The notes beneath the pieces were generated by a model. It searched no databases, had not been told where the DNA came from, and was given only the letters and a program-made list of their open reading frames with translations. A program made the translations under genes and the position numbers. From JAAZBA01 sp964461815 (GTDB lineage Bacteria; Bacillota; Clostridia; Oscillospirales; QAMX01), in the NCBI GenBank assembly GCA_964461815.1, contig CAYWVF010000001.1, positions 82,383-146,382 on the forward strand: DNA of 64,000 bases, read 5' to 3'. Below are positions 1 to 7,927 of this stretch, piece by piece; within the stretch, counting starts at the first letter, position 1, and each line of letters starts with the position of its first letter.

Positions 1-298
1 TCCGATAATTGAAGTAGTATCAAGCTATAAGTGGATACGCAAGCAGGCTGCCGTAGCGGAGCTGAGAGTAGGAAAAGGCAGATTACTCATATCGACCTTT
101 AATCTTTCATCGAACGGCATTGCTGCAAAATGGTGGAAGCATAATCTTATCAGCTACATGAACGGAAAGTCATTCTCTCCGCGTACAAGCGTGACGGCGG
201 ATCAGTTGCGTACTCTTTACGCAGACGGTACATCGGCAGCCGGCAGTGAAAATGACAATCGTGCAGGTAATGCTAACGACAGAACAATGAAGAAATAA
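1..298 (+). CDS. C-terminal fragment of a probable glycoside hydrolase (GH2-like)
   Basis: Open reading frame entering from the left edge (codons start at base 2) and ending at the TAA at 296-298, about 98 residues. The visible tail has a pattern of the form GKGRLLISTFNL followed by AAKWWKHNLISYMNG and FSPR. This resembles the extreme C-terminus of GH2-type beta-galactosidase/glucuronidase-like proteins, where a beta-sheet domain ends with 'G.G.L..s..nL' and a helix ending in 'f.P'. The last 25 residues are low complexity (Asn, Gly, Ala, Asp). The catalytic part lies outside the window, so family and substrate cannot be fixed. The LacI-type gene starts 20 bp downstream in the same direction and is a plausible regulator of it. 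Confidence 0.45.
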   Translation, partial: PIIEVVSSYKWIRKQAAVAELRVGKGRLLISTFNLSSNGIAAKWWKHNLISYMNGKSFSPRTSVTADQLRTLYADGTSAAGSENDNRAGNANDRTMKK

Positions 299-318
299 AT
301 CTAAAAGGAGTTATAAAA

Positions 319-1275
319 ATGGTACGCCTTAAGGATGTTGCAAATTACGCAGGAGTCTCTGTGTCAACGGTGTCAAGAGTGCTCAACAACTCAACTCGTG
401 TTGATCCTGTTACACGCTCGAACGTAGAGAATGCTATGCACGTTCTGGGCTACCGTCCGGATGACATAGCTCGAAGACTTAAAAAGAACAGCTCAGAGGT
501 CATAGGAGTTATAATTCCGGATATTTCGAATCCCTTCTTTGCAAATGTTGTACGAGGCGTGGAGCGTGAGGCTGTAGCTTCCGGATACAGCGTAGTGCTT
601 TGCGATACAGATTCATCCATAATTGCCGAGCGTAATGCTGTGGAGCTCCTTGAGGGTCAGCGTGTGGCGGGGATAATCAGTGCATCAGTGGCAGATAAGG
701 ACGGATTTGAGGATATCTATACTAACTTATCGGCAAATGTTGTGTTCATAGACAATTTGCCGCCGCATTTCGGAACGTTTTCTACAGTTACTATCGATAA
801 TTTCAAGGCTTCTTTTGAGCTTGCGTCGATTCTATGCTCAACAGGGAAGCGTAATATCAGCATTATTGCAGGTCCGAGTAATGAATCCAGTGCGGCAGAA
901 CGCTTGAAGGGCTTCCTTTCCGCACTGGAGTATCATGGGATCGAGATAAAAAATGACAATATTGCCGAGGGCGATAACGGATACGATTCGGGCTACAGCT
1001 GTATGAAAAAAATACTGTCGAGAGGTACACCCGATGCGCTCCTTGCATGTAATAATTTCATGGCGTACGGAGCGGTAAAGGCTATCATGGAGGCGTCGCT
1101 AAAGTTTCCGACGGATATCTCCGTTGCAGCATTTGATATCATCGATTACAGTCAGCTTGTCAGGCAGAAATTCATATCGGCTAACCAGCCTGCTGCGGAT
1201 ATAGGCGTAGAGGCTGCAAAAATATGCATTGAAAAGACGATAAAGGACGTAGTTTTACCGCATAATATTGATTAA
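319..1275 (+). CDS. LacI-family transcriptional regulator
   Basis: A 318-residue DNA-binding repressor or activator. The N-terminal LacI helix-turn-helix is clear (LKDVANYAGVSVSTVSRVLN, residues 4-23), followed by the hinge helix region and a periplasmic-binding-protein-like sensor domain opening with GVIIPDISNPFFANVVRG. The length is slightly shorter than the 330-340 usual for the family, but the frame is intact. The start ATG is preceded by AAGGAG at good spacing. The gene lies directly after a glycosidase tail and is separated from the convergent nagA by back-to-back terminators, so control of the upstream glycoside-utilisation gene(s) is the simplest inference. The effector sugar is not deducible. 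Confidence 0.9.
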   Translation: MVRLKDVANYAGVSVSTVSRVLNNSTRVDPVTRSNVENAMHVLGYRPDDIARRLKKNSSEVIGVIIPDISNPFFANVVRGVEREAVASGYSVVLCDTDSSIIAERNAVELLEGQRVAGIISASVADKDGFEDIYTNLSANVVFIDNLPPHFGTFSTVTIDNFKASFELASILCSTGKRNISIIAGPSNESSAAERLKGFLSALEYHGIEIKNDNIAEGDNGYDSGYSCMKKILSRGTPDALLACNNFMAYGAVKAIMEASLKFPTDISVAAFDIIDYSQLVRQKFISANQPAADIGVEAAKICIEKTIKDVVLPHNID

Positions 1276-1290
1276 AATGTATTATCCTTT

Positions 1291-1320
1291 AAGGACAGCT
1301 GCAAGCTGTCCTTATTTTTA
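1291..1320 (+). terminator. Rho-independent terminator of the LacI-family gene
   Basis: Perfect 10-bp stem AAGGACAGCT / AGCTGTCCTT with a 3-nt loop (1301-1303), followed by a T-rich tract. It lies 15 bp after the stop codon. Confidence 0.85.
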
Positions 1321-1330
1321 TTTCGCCATG

Positions 1331-1368
1331 AAAAAATAAAGACATTGCATGTAAAGCAATGCCTTTAT
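1331..1368 (-). terminator. Rho-independent terminator of nagA (minus strand)
   Basis: Read on the minus strand, the stem AAAGGCATTGC pairs with GCAATGTCTTT (one wobble) around a 7-nt loop and is followed by a run of six T. It sits downstream of the nagA stop and converges with the terminator of the LacI-family gene. Confidence 0.75.
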
Positions 1369-1433
1369 CACAAAAAATTATAATGATCTAAGAAGAAACA
1401 AATATTTCACAGAGCTGATCGTGAGTTTGACTA

Positions 1434-2576
1434 TCAGAAAACTCTTTTACCGTGAACAAATACCATTTCCGCAGCGTAATCATCATTTACTATCTGAAGG
1501 TCTGCGAATTTTCCTTCTTTGATAGAGCCTATCTCGTTATCTGCCTTGATCTCACGAGCAGGATTTATCGTACAGGACTTTATAGCCTGACGGAATGGGA
1601 TGCCATAGGAAATAATATTCTGAAATTCAAGCTGAAGGTTAGCTGTAGATGCAGCAATAGCGCCATCGGGCATGAATGCCTTACCATCCTTAACTGAGAC
1701 GGGCTGACCGCCAAGCTCGTACATACCGTCCGGGCAGCCTGCTGCCATAAGTGAGTCGGATATAACGCATGTGCGATCCTCTCCGAGCTGACGGAAAGCG
1801 ATCCTGAGTGCAGCAGGATGGATGTGGAAGCCGTCGCATATGATCTCTGCTGTTACCTTGTCGGAATCGAAGATAGCACCAACAGCACCGGGCGCACGAT
1901 GTGTAAGACCGTTCATCTGATTGAACAGATGTGTAGCGTGAGAAATACCGGCATCAAATGCTTTAACAGCGTCATCATATGTAGCAGCCGAATGTGCAAG
2001 GGAGATCGTTACGGTATCGCCCATCTCTTTGATAAACTCCTCTGAGCCCTCGACCTCGGGAGCAATGTCAACGAGTTTGATAAGACCTTCGGCTACTTCG
2101 TTGAGTTCCTTTAACTCAGCTGCATCCGGCTTTCTTACATGCTCGGCACTCTGAGCACCCTTCTTAGACATAGCAATAAACGGACCTTCCATATTGATAC
2201 CGCGTATCAATGCACCGGGAAGACCTGCCTTAGCACATGCTGCGATATTTTTGAATATTTTAATAAGCTCCTCGTGCGAAACGGTCATGGATGTAGGGCA
2301 AAAGGATGTAACGCCGTGAGCTGCAAGATATTTGGACATGGTTTCAAGTGCTTCGGGTGTAGCATCACCTGTATCAGAGCCGGCACAGCCGTGAATATGG
2401 ATATCAACAAATCCCGGCATAATGAGTTTGCCTGTAAGATCAAGCTCTTCACACGGGCACGCTGCCTTTAATTCACCATGCGGAGCGATCTTCTCTATTT
2501 TCTCGCCGTTTATAAGTATATCCGCATCAATAATATCAAAATTTTCGTTCAATACTCGGGCGTTCTTCAAAAGCAT
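1434..2576 (-). CDS. nagA: N-acetylglucosamine-6-phosphate deacetylase
   Basis: A 380-residue amidohydrolase that deacetylates GlcNAc-6-P to glucosamine-6-P, the first committed step of cytoplasmic amino-sugar catabolism. The metal-binding HxH is at residues 60-62 (MPGFVDIHIHG). Further family marks are GINMEGPF, SLAHSAATY, the H..H of SHATHLFNQMNG, ICDGFHIHP and the catalytic Asp in VISDSLMAAG. The length is normal for NagA. The start ATG is preceded by AAGGAG at 7-8 bp. No nagB is adjacent, so glucosamine-6-P deaminase would have to be encoded elsewhere. The gene is monocistronic, with its own promoter and terminator. Confidence 0.95.
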   Translation of the reverse strand: MLLKNARVLNENFDIIDADILINGEKIEKIAPHGELKAACPCEELDLTGKLIMPGFVDIHIHGCAGSDTGDATPEALETMSKYLAAHGVTSFCPTSMTVSHEELIKIFKNIAACAKAGLPGALIRGINMEGPFIAMSKKGAQSAEHVRKPDAAELKELNEVAEGLIKLVDIAPEVEGSEEFIKEMGDTVTISLAHSAATYDDAVKAFDAGISHATHLFNQMNGLTHRAPGAVGAIFDSDKVTAEIICDGFHIHPAALRIAFRQLGEDRTCVISDSLMAAGCPDGMYELGGQPVSVKDGKAFMPDGAIAASTANLQLEFQNIISYGIPFRQAIKSCTINPAREIKADNEIGSIKEGKFADLQIVNDDYAAEMVFVHGKRVF

Positions 2577-2609
2577 ATGTAAACATCTCCTTAAATTAAA
2601 TATATGTTT

Positions 2610-2638
2610 ATTATACTATATTTGCGTGATTATTACAA
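2610..2638 (-). promoter_or_regulatory. Sigma-A-type promoter of nagA
   Basis: Minus strand: TTGTAA (2638-2633), 17-bp spacer, TATAAT (2615-2610). It lies about 35 bp upstream of the nagA start. Confidence 0.6.
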
Positions 2639-2644
2639 GGGATG

Positions 2645-3154
2645 TCAAAAAAATAGTTTTACGGTAACGGCAGACATTATAAAGGCTGTAATATCAGCGA
2701 TCACTGCACACGGTATCACGTAGCGTGTTTTCGTAACACCGACAGAGCCGAAATAAACCGTGATAGCGTAGAATGTGGTTTCACATGATCCAAGCATCAC
2801 TGCGGCAACACGTCCGGCATATGTGTCCACACCTGCACTTCGGATCGTATCGGCACCGAGAGCCAGAGAGCCTGACCCCGAAAATGGCTTTAAGAGGATC
2901 AGTGGTGCAGTCTCAGGCGGAATGCCTAATATATTGAGTATAGGTGCTGTAAGGTTGGAGAACAGCTCGATAAAGCCGGAGGCACGGAGCATGTAGACTG
3001 CAAACACAAGAGCAAGCAGCGATGGGAATACGGAAACAGCAGAGTGCATACCATCGGATGCGCCCTTTAAAAATGATGAAAATGCTTCTGTTTTTCTCGT
3101 AAGAGCGGTAATGAGCACTAATGCGATGAACGCAGGTATGATGATATCAGACAT
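2645..3154 (-). CDS. spmB: Spore maturation protein B
   Basis: A 169-residue integral membrane protein of the nucleoside-recognition (Gate) domain family, several hydrophobic helices long, with the family block ILLKPFSGSGSLAL. Spore maturation proteins SpmA and SpmB are needed for proper spore core dehydration in Bacillus. The gene starts inside the end of spmA (8-bp overlap), so the two are translationally coupled. Length matches the family (about 175). This is one of several sporulation markers in the window. Confidence 0.9.
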   Translation of the reverse strand: MSDIIIPAFIALVLITALTRKTEAFSSFLKGASDGMHSAVSVFPSLLALVFAVYMLRASGFIELFSNLTAPILNILGIPPETAPLILLKPFSGSGSLALGADTIRSAGVDTYAGRVAAVMLGSCETTFYAITVYFGSVGVTKTRYVIPCAVIADITAFIMSAVTVKLFF

Positions 3155-3737
3155 TACGAGACCTCCCGGACATAAGACGTGATAAGATCAACCCGACTGC
3201 TACAGATACCGTGGAAGTGAGTATCACGCATGGAAGAATATCGTAGGGTGAAGCAGCACCGAGCGAAGCACGTATAGCTGCGACTGTAGTGGGGATAAGC
3301 TGAATGGATGCGGAATTAAGAACGATAAAGGTACACAGATCATCGGATGGCTTACTTTTGTCGTGGTGTGATGAATTATCGTGTATCATTTTGGCAGCCT
3401 TGAGTCCAAAGGGCGTTGCGGCATTGGCAAGTCCGAGTAGATTTGCACTGACATTTGCGGATACGGCGTCGATGATCTCTTTCTTTTTTGATGCTTCGGG
3501 CATAAGAAATGAGAGCGGCTTTCGCAGGAGCTTCCCTATAAAAGCTGTGATACCGCAATCACTCATGACTGCAAGTATTCCTTGCCACAGGCACATCATC
3601 GAGCCTACAGATACGGCAAGATTAAAAGCGCCTGAGGCTGCATCCGTAACGGCTTTCGATAATTCGGAAAGCCTACCGGTGAAGATTGCAGATATTACAG
3701 ATATAATTATAAGTATTGCCCACAGATAGTTCATCAT
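3147..3737 (-). CDS. spmA: Spore maturation protein A
   Basis: A 196-residue polytopic membrane protein with the Gate domain, including the motif NLLGLANAATPFGLKAA typical of SpmA. Two tandem ATG codons (3737, 3734) follow an AGGAGG Shine-Dalgarno, and either could start the protein. It partners with SpmB in spore core dehydration. Upstream on the minus strand there is an ACATATA / CATATCGT pair about 14 bp apart that loosely resembles sporulation sigma-E/K elements. This is weak and not listed as a feature. Confidence 0.9.
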   Translation of the reverse strand: MMNYLWAILIIISVISAIFTGRLSELSKAVTDAASGAFNLAVSVGSMMCLWQGILAVMSDCGITAFIGKLLRKPLSFLMPEASKKKEIIDAVSANVSANLLGLANAATPFGLKAAKMIHDNSSHHDKSKPSDDLCTFIVLNSASIQLIPTTVAAIRASLGAASPYDILPCVILTSTVSVAVGLILSRLMSGRSRNV

Positions 3738-3886
3738 GATATTTTCCTCCTGACGATATGATCTTTATCATAAATATATGTCAAACTGTCTACATTTAAG
3801 ATAGCCTGATAGTGCGACATGGCAAAACATAGAAAATAGAGTTCGACAAATTTCGATATTATATCAATTTTTTCACACAAAGTTTG

Positions 3887-3915
3887 TTGACATTTTTTAC
3901 TATAAATGCTATAAT
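3887..3915 (+). promoter_or_regulatory. Consensus sigma-A promoter of the AbrB-type gene
   Basis: Perfect TTGACA (3887-3892), 17-bp spacer and perfect TATAAT (3910-3915), about 63 bp before the start codon. It is among the strongest promoters in the window by consensus. Confidence 0.85.
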
Positions 3916-3978
3916 ACAAAAAGTGGAAATTACAATAAGTTTTCAATGAATTTATGATAAAAGAAAAGGAGTATGTTT

Positions 3979-4224
3979 ATGAAATCAACAGGAATTGTTC
4001 GTAAGGTTGATGAGCTGGGTAGAGTAGTTCTTCCGATAGAGCTCAGACGCACACTTGATATCGCAGAGAAGGATTCTCTCGAGATCTACACAGAGGGCTC
4101 AGATATGATCATATTGAAAAAGTATCTGCCTGCATGTATTTTCTGCGGAGATGCAAAGGATGTTATCTCATACAGAGGAAAGAATATATGCAAAACATGT
4201 ATTGAAGAGCTGAAAAAGGACTAA
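3979..4224 (+). CDS. AbrB/SpoVT-family transition-state regulator with C-terminal zinc ribbon
   Basis: An 81-residue regulator. Residues 1-45 form a swapped-hairpin AbrB DNA-binding domain (GIVRKVDELGRVVLPIELRR). The C-terminal half has two CxxC knuckles (CIFCGD and CKTCIEE), expected to bind zinc. An earlier in-frame ATG at 3973 is only 2 nt from the GGAG Shine-Dalgarno, while the ATG at 3979 is 8 nt from it, so 3979 is preferred. It is short compared with SpoVT (which adds a GAF domain) but normal for AbrB. Such proteins control growth-phase transitions in Firmicutes. The targets here are unknown. No terminator separates it from the next gene 81 bp downstream. Confidence 0.85.
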   Translation: MKSTGIVRKVDELGRVVLPIELRRTLDIAEKDSLEIYTEGSDMIILKKYLPACIFCGDAKDVISYRGKNICKTCIEELKKD

Positions 4225-4305
4225 GACAGACGATATACCGCACAAAACAGTACATATTGACACACTTATCGTACAAATGATCAAAAAAACGGAGGATAAG
4301 GGCAA

Positions 4306-5298
4306 ATGAAGGATAAACTTATTTGGGCGTATTTTTTCCAGCTGAGTAACCACATGTGGGATGACGAAAATACAAAGGCAAGAGGATGGTTTTTACCTGA
4401 AGCTACGGCACCGATAGGCTCGTATGAAGAGGGCAAGGATTATGCGACATATAACTATGTAGATGTTGAGCTATGGGACGAGATGGTTCAGTTCATTGCG
4501 GAACGTAAGTACAATATGCTTGTCATTGATGTTGGCGACGGAATAAAATATGAATCACACCCTGATGTCTCTGCTCCGGATGCATGGGATAAGGATTTTC
4601 TGAAGAAAAAGCTCGATGAGCTGCGCACACTCGGAATCGAACCGATCCCAAAGCTCAACTTTTCATCCGGTCACCATGCGTGGCTCAAGATATATCGCAG
4701 AATGCTGTCTACACCTCAATATTATCAGGTTTGCTCGGATATTATCGGAGAGGTGTGTGAGGTATTCGACAATCCCAGATTTATGCATCTCGGTCTTGAT
4801 GAGGAAGCACCGTTTGTATTGAATATCCGAGAGGGTGCATTTGTACGTGGAGAAAAGCTTTGGTGGCATGATGTATACTTTTTCTTCTCGGAATGCGAAA
4901 AGCATGGCGTAAGACCGTGGGTATGGTCGGACTATTACTGGAATCATCCGGATCTGTTTGTTAAGAATATGCCGAAGTCCGTATTACAGTCGAATTGGTA
5001 CTATGGTTGGTTCAAGGATTTTGATGACGGAAACCGCAATAAGTTGATGATACAGACTTACGAGGAGCTTGATAAGCTGGGCTACGACCAGATACCGAGC
5101 TGTTCTACATGGTCTACTGTAGTTAATCCGTATCAGACAGTTGCATATGGCAAGAATAAATTGTCGGAGGAACGCCTCCTTGGTTATATGATAATACCGT
5201 GGACATATGCACATAACAGAGATGTGGAATACACGCTCAAAGACGATGCACATAGACTGTATATTGCAAGAAAGAGACTTTATCCGGAAACAATGTAA
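4306..5298 (+). CDS. Putative GH20-like TIM-barrel glycosidase
   Basis: A 330-residue soluble protein without a signal peptide. The motif HLGLDEEAPF (Asp165-Glu166) resembles the Asp-Glu catalytic pair in the H.GgDE motif of family 20 hexosaminidases. The pattern of barrel strands (IDVGDGI, PIPKLNFSSGHHAWL, VWSDYYW, SCSTWS, IPWTYAHN) fits a (beta/alpha)8 fold acting on a carbohydrate. It lacks the N-terminal zincin-like domain of true GH20 enzymes, and I cannot confirm membership from sequence alone. The start ATG follows GGAGG at 9-10 bp. It is followed by its own terminator and an AraC regulator, a usual pair in gut glycan utilisation. Confidence 0.6.
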   Translation: MKDKLIWAYFFQLSNHMWDDENTKARGWFLPEATAPIGSYEEGKDYATYNYVDVELWDEMVQFIAERKYNMLVIDVGDGIKYESHPDVSAPDAWDKDFLKKKLDELRTLGIEPIPKLNFSSGHHAWLKIYRRMLSTPQYYQVCSDIIGEVCEVFDNPRFMHLGLDEEAPFVLNIREGAFVRGEKLWWHDVYFFFSECEKHGVRPWVWSDYYWNHPDLFVKNMPKSVLQSNWYYGWFKDFDDGNRNKLMIQTYEELDKLGYDQIPSCSTWSTVVNPYQTVAYGKNKLSEERLLGYMIIPWTYAHNRDVEYTLKDDAHRLYIARKRLYPETM

Positions 5299-5307
5299 TA
5301 CAAGTGA

Positions 5308-5345
5308 AGAACCGAGATCACGTGATTTCGGTTCTTTTTTTACAA
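5308..5345 (+). terminator. Rho-independent terminator after the GH20-like gene
   Basis: Stem AGAACCGAGATCA / TGATTTCGGTTCT (one G-T wobble) with a 2-nt CG centre, followed by a long T run at 5334-5341. Confidence 0.85.
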
Positions 5346-5369
5346 AAGCAGAATATGCAGAAGCATGAT

Positions 5370-5398
5370 TTGACTTTTTGACAGTACGATGGTATAAT
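5370..5398 (+). promoter_or_regulatory. Sigma-A-type promoter of the AraC-family gene
   Basis: TTGACT (5370-5375), 17-bp spacer, TATAAT (5393-5398). A TTGACA at 5378-5383 is also present but is only 9 bp from the -10 box. Confidence 0.75.
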
Positions 5399-5442
5399 AA
5401 AAAAGGTAACTATATTGCTAAGCTAAAGGATATGTACTGCCT

Positions 5443-6294
5443 ATGAAGATAATCAAATACGATGATTCCAATTATGACAGATTTTTAGTAGAGCACACGC
5501 AAAGCAATGGCAAAAGAACAATTATGCCCGATGAGCATCATCATGACGGATATGAATTTTATTTTTATCTGGGCGAGGGCATGACATACATCATTGACAG
5601 TGACCAGTATACGATCAATAAATACGATCTTGTGTATATAGAAAAGCGTGTGTATCATCGAACGATCTATTGGACGAACAGGGAGGAACGTATACTTTTT
5701 ACCTTTAAGGAGAGCGTTTTTGATGTTGTAAGTGATAAGACGCCGATTTATGATGCTTTGAAGCGTATTGCACAGACACCGAAGATGACATTTGACAAGG
5801 GATCAAAGGACTGGATACAGTCTGCGATGAGCGATATTGTAGCGGAAAATATTCAGGGAAATGAGCTCCTGCTAAAGCTTGACCTTGTCAATTTTATACT
5901 TAAGGTGGATAAGCTGATCGAACGAGGGCATCTATCTCCAAGCGTTGATGTAAAAACAGATAGCGATACAAAAATAACCGATATTATCGACTATTTGTTG
6001 AAAAACTACAGCTCCAAAATTACGCTTGACGAGCTGGAAAAAAAGTTTTTTATCAGCAAGTATCATCTTTGCAGGAGATTTAAGGAGGCTACGGGACAAA
6101 CTATAGTAAATTTCCTGAATGAAAAACGACTTGTCGAAGCATGTCAGCTGCTTATATCGACTGACCGATCTGTACGTGACATAGCGGTGATGACAGGCTT
6201 TGAAAGCGTTAATCACTTTAACGAGCTGTTTAAAAAGAAGTATGGCTTGACACCGTATAAGTATAAGCAAAGGGAAAAGGACGAAAATAGATAA
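5443..6294 (+). CDS. AraC-family transcriptional regulator with cupin sensor
   Basis: A 283-residue regulator. The N-terminal part (about 20-100) is a cupin-like ligand-binding domain (PDEHHHDGYEFYFYLGEG), and the C-terminal about 100 residues form the double helix-turn-helix of AraC/XylS (FISKYHLCRRFKEATGQT, then SVRDIAVMTGFESVNHFNEL, ending with KKYGLTPYKY). It is most likely an activator of carbohydrate genes. The GH20-like gene just upstream has the same orientation but a separate transcription unit. An AAAGGA lies 12 bp before the ATG. Confidence 0.9.
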   Translation: MKIIKYDDSNYDRFLVEHTQSNGKRTIMPDEHHHDGYEFYFYLGEGMTYIIDSDQYTINKYDLVYIEKRVYHRTIYWTNREERILFTFKESVFDVVSDKTPIYDALKRIAQTPKMTFDKGSKDWIQSAMSDIVAENIQGNELLLKLDLVNFILKVDKLIERGHLSPSVDVKTDSDTKITDIIDYLLKNYSSKITLDELEKKFFISKYHLCRRFKEATGQTIVNFLNEKRLVEACQLLISTDRSVRDIAVMTGFESVNHFNELFKKKYGLTPYKYKQREKDENR

Positions 6295-6329
6295 CGAACA
6301 CAGCTCGGAGAAGCATTCACCGAAAAAAT

Positions 6330-6360
6330 AAGGGAATGGCATTTTGCCATTCCCTTAATA
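6330..6360. terminator. Bidirectional terminator between the AraC and FHA genes
   Basis: Stem AAGGGAATGGCA / TGCCATTCCCTT with a short T loop. It is flanked by an A-run on the left and a T-rich sequence on the right, so it can end both the plus-strand AraC gene and the minus-strand FHA gene. Confidence 0.8.
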
Positions 6361-6369
6361 TTTTATAAA

Positions 6370-7875
6370 TCAGACATTGATCCTGAACATATTTTCAGGC
6401 AAACCAAGATAAAACGCATCTCCGCTCTTTATCGGATATGACTTACCGGGGAGAAGTCTTGTACCGTTTTCGAGGTATGTGCCGTTGGAGGAGTTGAGAT
6501 CCTCAAGCACTATACGACCGGATTCCGGACTATATGATACGCAGCAGTGACGCTTGCTGACGATCGTATGAGACGGAGCAAAGAGAACCTTTGCAATTGT
6601 CGGGTCACGTCCTATGACTATTCTTCCCGATACTGTGAAGTTTCTTCCGGCAAGAGGTCCTGATACTGCTTTGAGAACTGCTCTGAGCGGATGCCCCTGC
6701 AATACCGGATTTGAAGCGGGTGACGATGCGGAGGTGTTATTTTGAGCTGTATGTGAAGCAGATACGGAATACTCTATTGTATGTGACATGTCCGCTTCAT
6801 ACTGCTCTCCATGATCCGGGGAAGAGACAGGCTTAGACTGCGAGACACGTTCACGACGTGGGAGCTCATAGTCATTGTCATCATCGTAGAGTGCTTCATC
6901 CTCTTCCTTTGACTTTTTACGGGCACGCATTATGAGAAGCAGTGCAACGAGAACTATTATAGCTCCGACAAGAACGATGATATACTTTATAAGATCTTTT
7001 ATATCGGGAGTGGAGGAAGCGTCCTCTGAGAAAAGTGTGAAAGGAATACTGTATGCGCTGAGAAGCGTCATGATAGGATCGTTTATGAGAGATACAAGCG
7101 ATGTTTCAGAGCCTTCCCAAGTATTTACGGCAATAACGGCACCGGCAGAGTTGAGAAGTGGCATACCCTGATAGCTTCTTGACTTTTCAAGAGCGCAATT
7201 GCATGATGGGAATCCGGTAGAGGCAGATGTACCTACATATGTAAGCTCGGAGTCAACGCCGTCGATCATCCATGTTGTGATATAAGCGTCATTTTCTATC
7301 GGAACCATTCCGTAGAGCTCACTGCCTGCAAGATAGAATGTATGGACTTCATCACCCTTTGCCGAAAAAGTAGTGTCAGCGAGTGACAGCGGCTTAATGT
7401 TAAGTGCAGCTGTGTCATCGGTAATGGAAAGAAGCGTGACAGAGCTGCCGTTGACCTGTCCTGCGATCTCTACAGGGATGTTTGAGCCTTCATGTACGAT
7501 ATAAAGTGAAGTATCACTTATCGTAATGGAATCGAGAAATTCATCGTAGTCGAATACAAGACCTTTTTCCTCGTACAGATTTGCAAAATCCTCGACCAGC
7601 TCGTCAAGTGCGATGCTCGAATCGAATGCTGCACCGTCGGTTATGAAATGCTTGACGCTGCTGTCTGTCTTGCCGATAGCAAAGGCTGAGGCGGAGGACC
7701 AGATAAGAAATTCTCGCTCATCAAGCTGCGGAACTGTGATCTCATGCACAACATTCATCTGTACGATGCTGTCTATATAGTCACCGCTTTCGTATTTAGC
7801 ATATGCCGGAGAGCTTAAAAGAGAGAACATCAATAAGATCGATATGATCACAGGTAAAATACGGGAACGCTTCAT
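6370..7875 (-). CDS. Secreted/membrane protein: degenerate trypsin-like domain, one TM helix, cytoplasmic FHA domain
   Basis: A 501-residue protein. Residues 1-26 form a signal peptide (MKRSR, hydrophobic core, SSPAYA). An extracytoplasmic domain of about 270 residues follows, then one transmembrane helix near residues 300-320, a charged/Ser-rich linker and a C-terminal FHA domain (IVIGRDPTIAKVLF, SKRHCCVSYS, LNSSNGTYLENG) that should bind phosphothreonine peptides. In the outer domain SAFAIGKTDSS..HFITDGAAF and YQGMPLLNSAGAVIAVNTW align with S1C trypsin-like motifs, but the His and the GNSGG nucleophile region are replaced. The upstream in-frame start at 7953 would overlap the dnaC-like gene; 7875 is chosen for its AAAGGA ribosome site and signal peptide. 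Last gene of the dnaD-dnaC operon. Confidence 0.85.
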   Translation of the reverse strand: MKRSRILPVIISILLMFSLLSSPAYAKYESGDYIDSIVQMNVVHEITVPQLDEREFLIWSSASAFAIGKTDSSVKHFITDGAAFDSSIALDELVEDFANLYEEKGLVFDYDEFLDSITISDTSLYIVHEGSNIPVEIAGQVNGSSVTLLSITDDTAALNIKPLSLADTTFSAKGDEVHTFYLAGSELYGMVPIENDAYITTWMIDGVDSELTYVGTSASTGFPSCNCALEKSRSYQGMPLLNSAGAVIAVNTWEGSETSLVSLINDPIMTLLSAYSIPFTLFSEDASSTPDIKDLIKYIIVLVGAIIVLVALLLIMRARKKSKEEDEALYDDDNDYELPRRERVSQSKPVSSPDHGEQYEADMSHTIEYSVSASHTAQNNTSASSPASNPVLQGHPLRAVLKAVSGPLAGRNFTVSGRIVIGRDPTIAKVLFAPSHTIVSKRHCCVSYSPESGRIVLEDLNSSNGTYLENGTRLLPGKSYPIKSGDAFYLGLPENMFRINV

Positions 7876-7927
7876 AATATGTAGTCCTTTCGAAATAAGT
7901 GTTTTATAGATAAGATACGGAAAAGCA

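Noticed and set aside
3764..3800. Sporulation-sigma-like elements upstream of spmA
   Set aside because: The ACATATA/CATATCGT pair matches sigma-E/K consensus too loosely to list as a promoter.
3734..3946. 70-residue minus-strand frame in the promoter region of the AbrB-type gene
   Set aside because: It overlaps the consensus promoter and is AT-rich with no ribosome site or homology.
5378..5383. TTGACA box near the AraC promoter
   Set aside because: It is 9 bp from TATAAT, too close to be the -35; TTGACT at 5370 has the right spacing.
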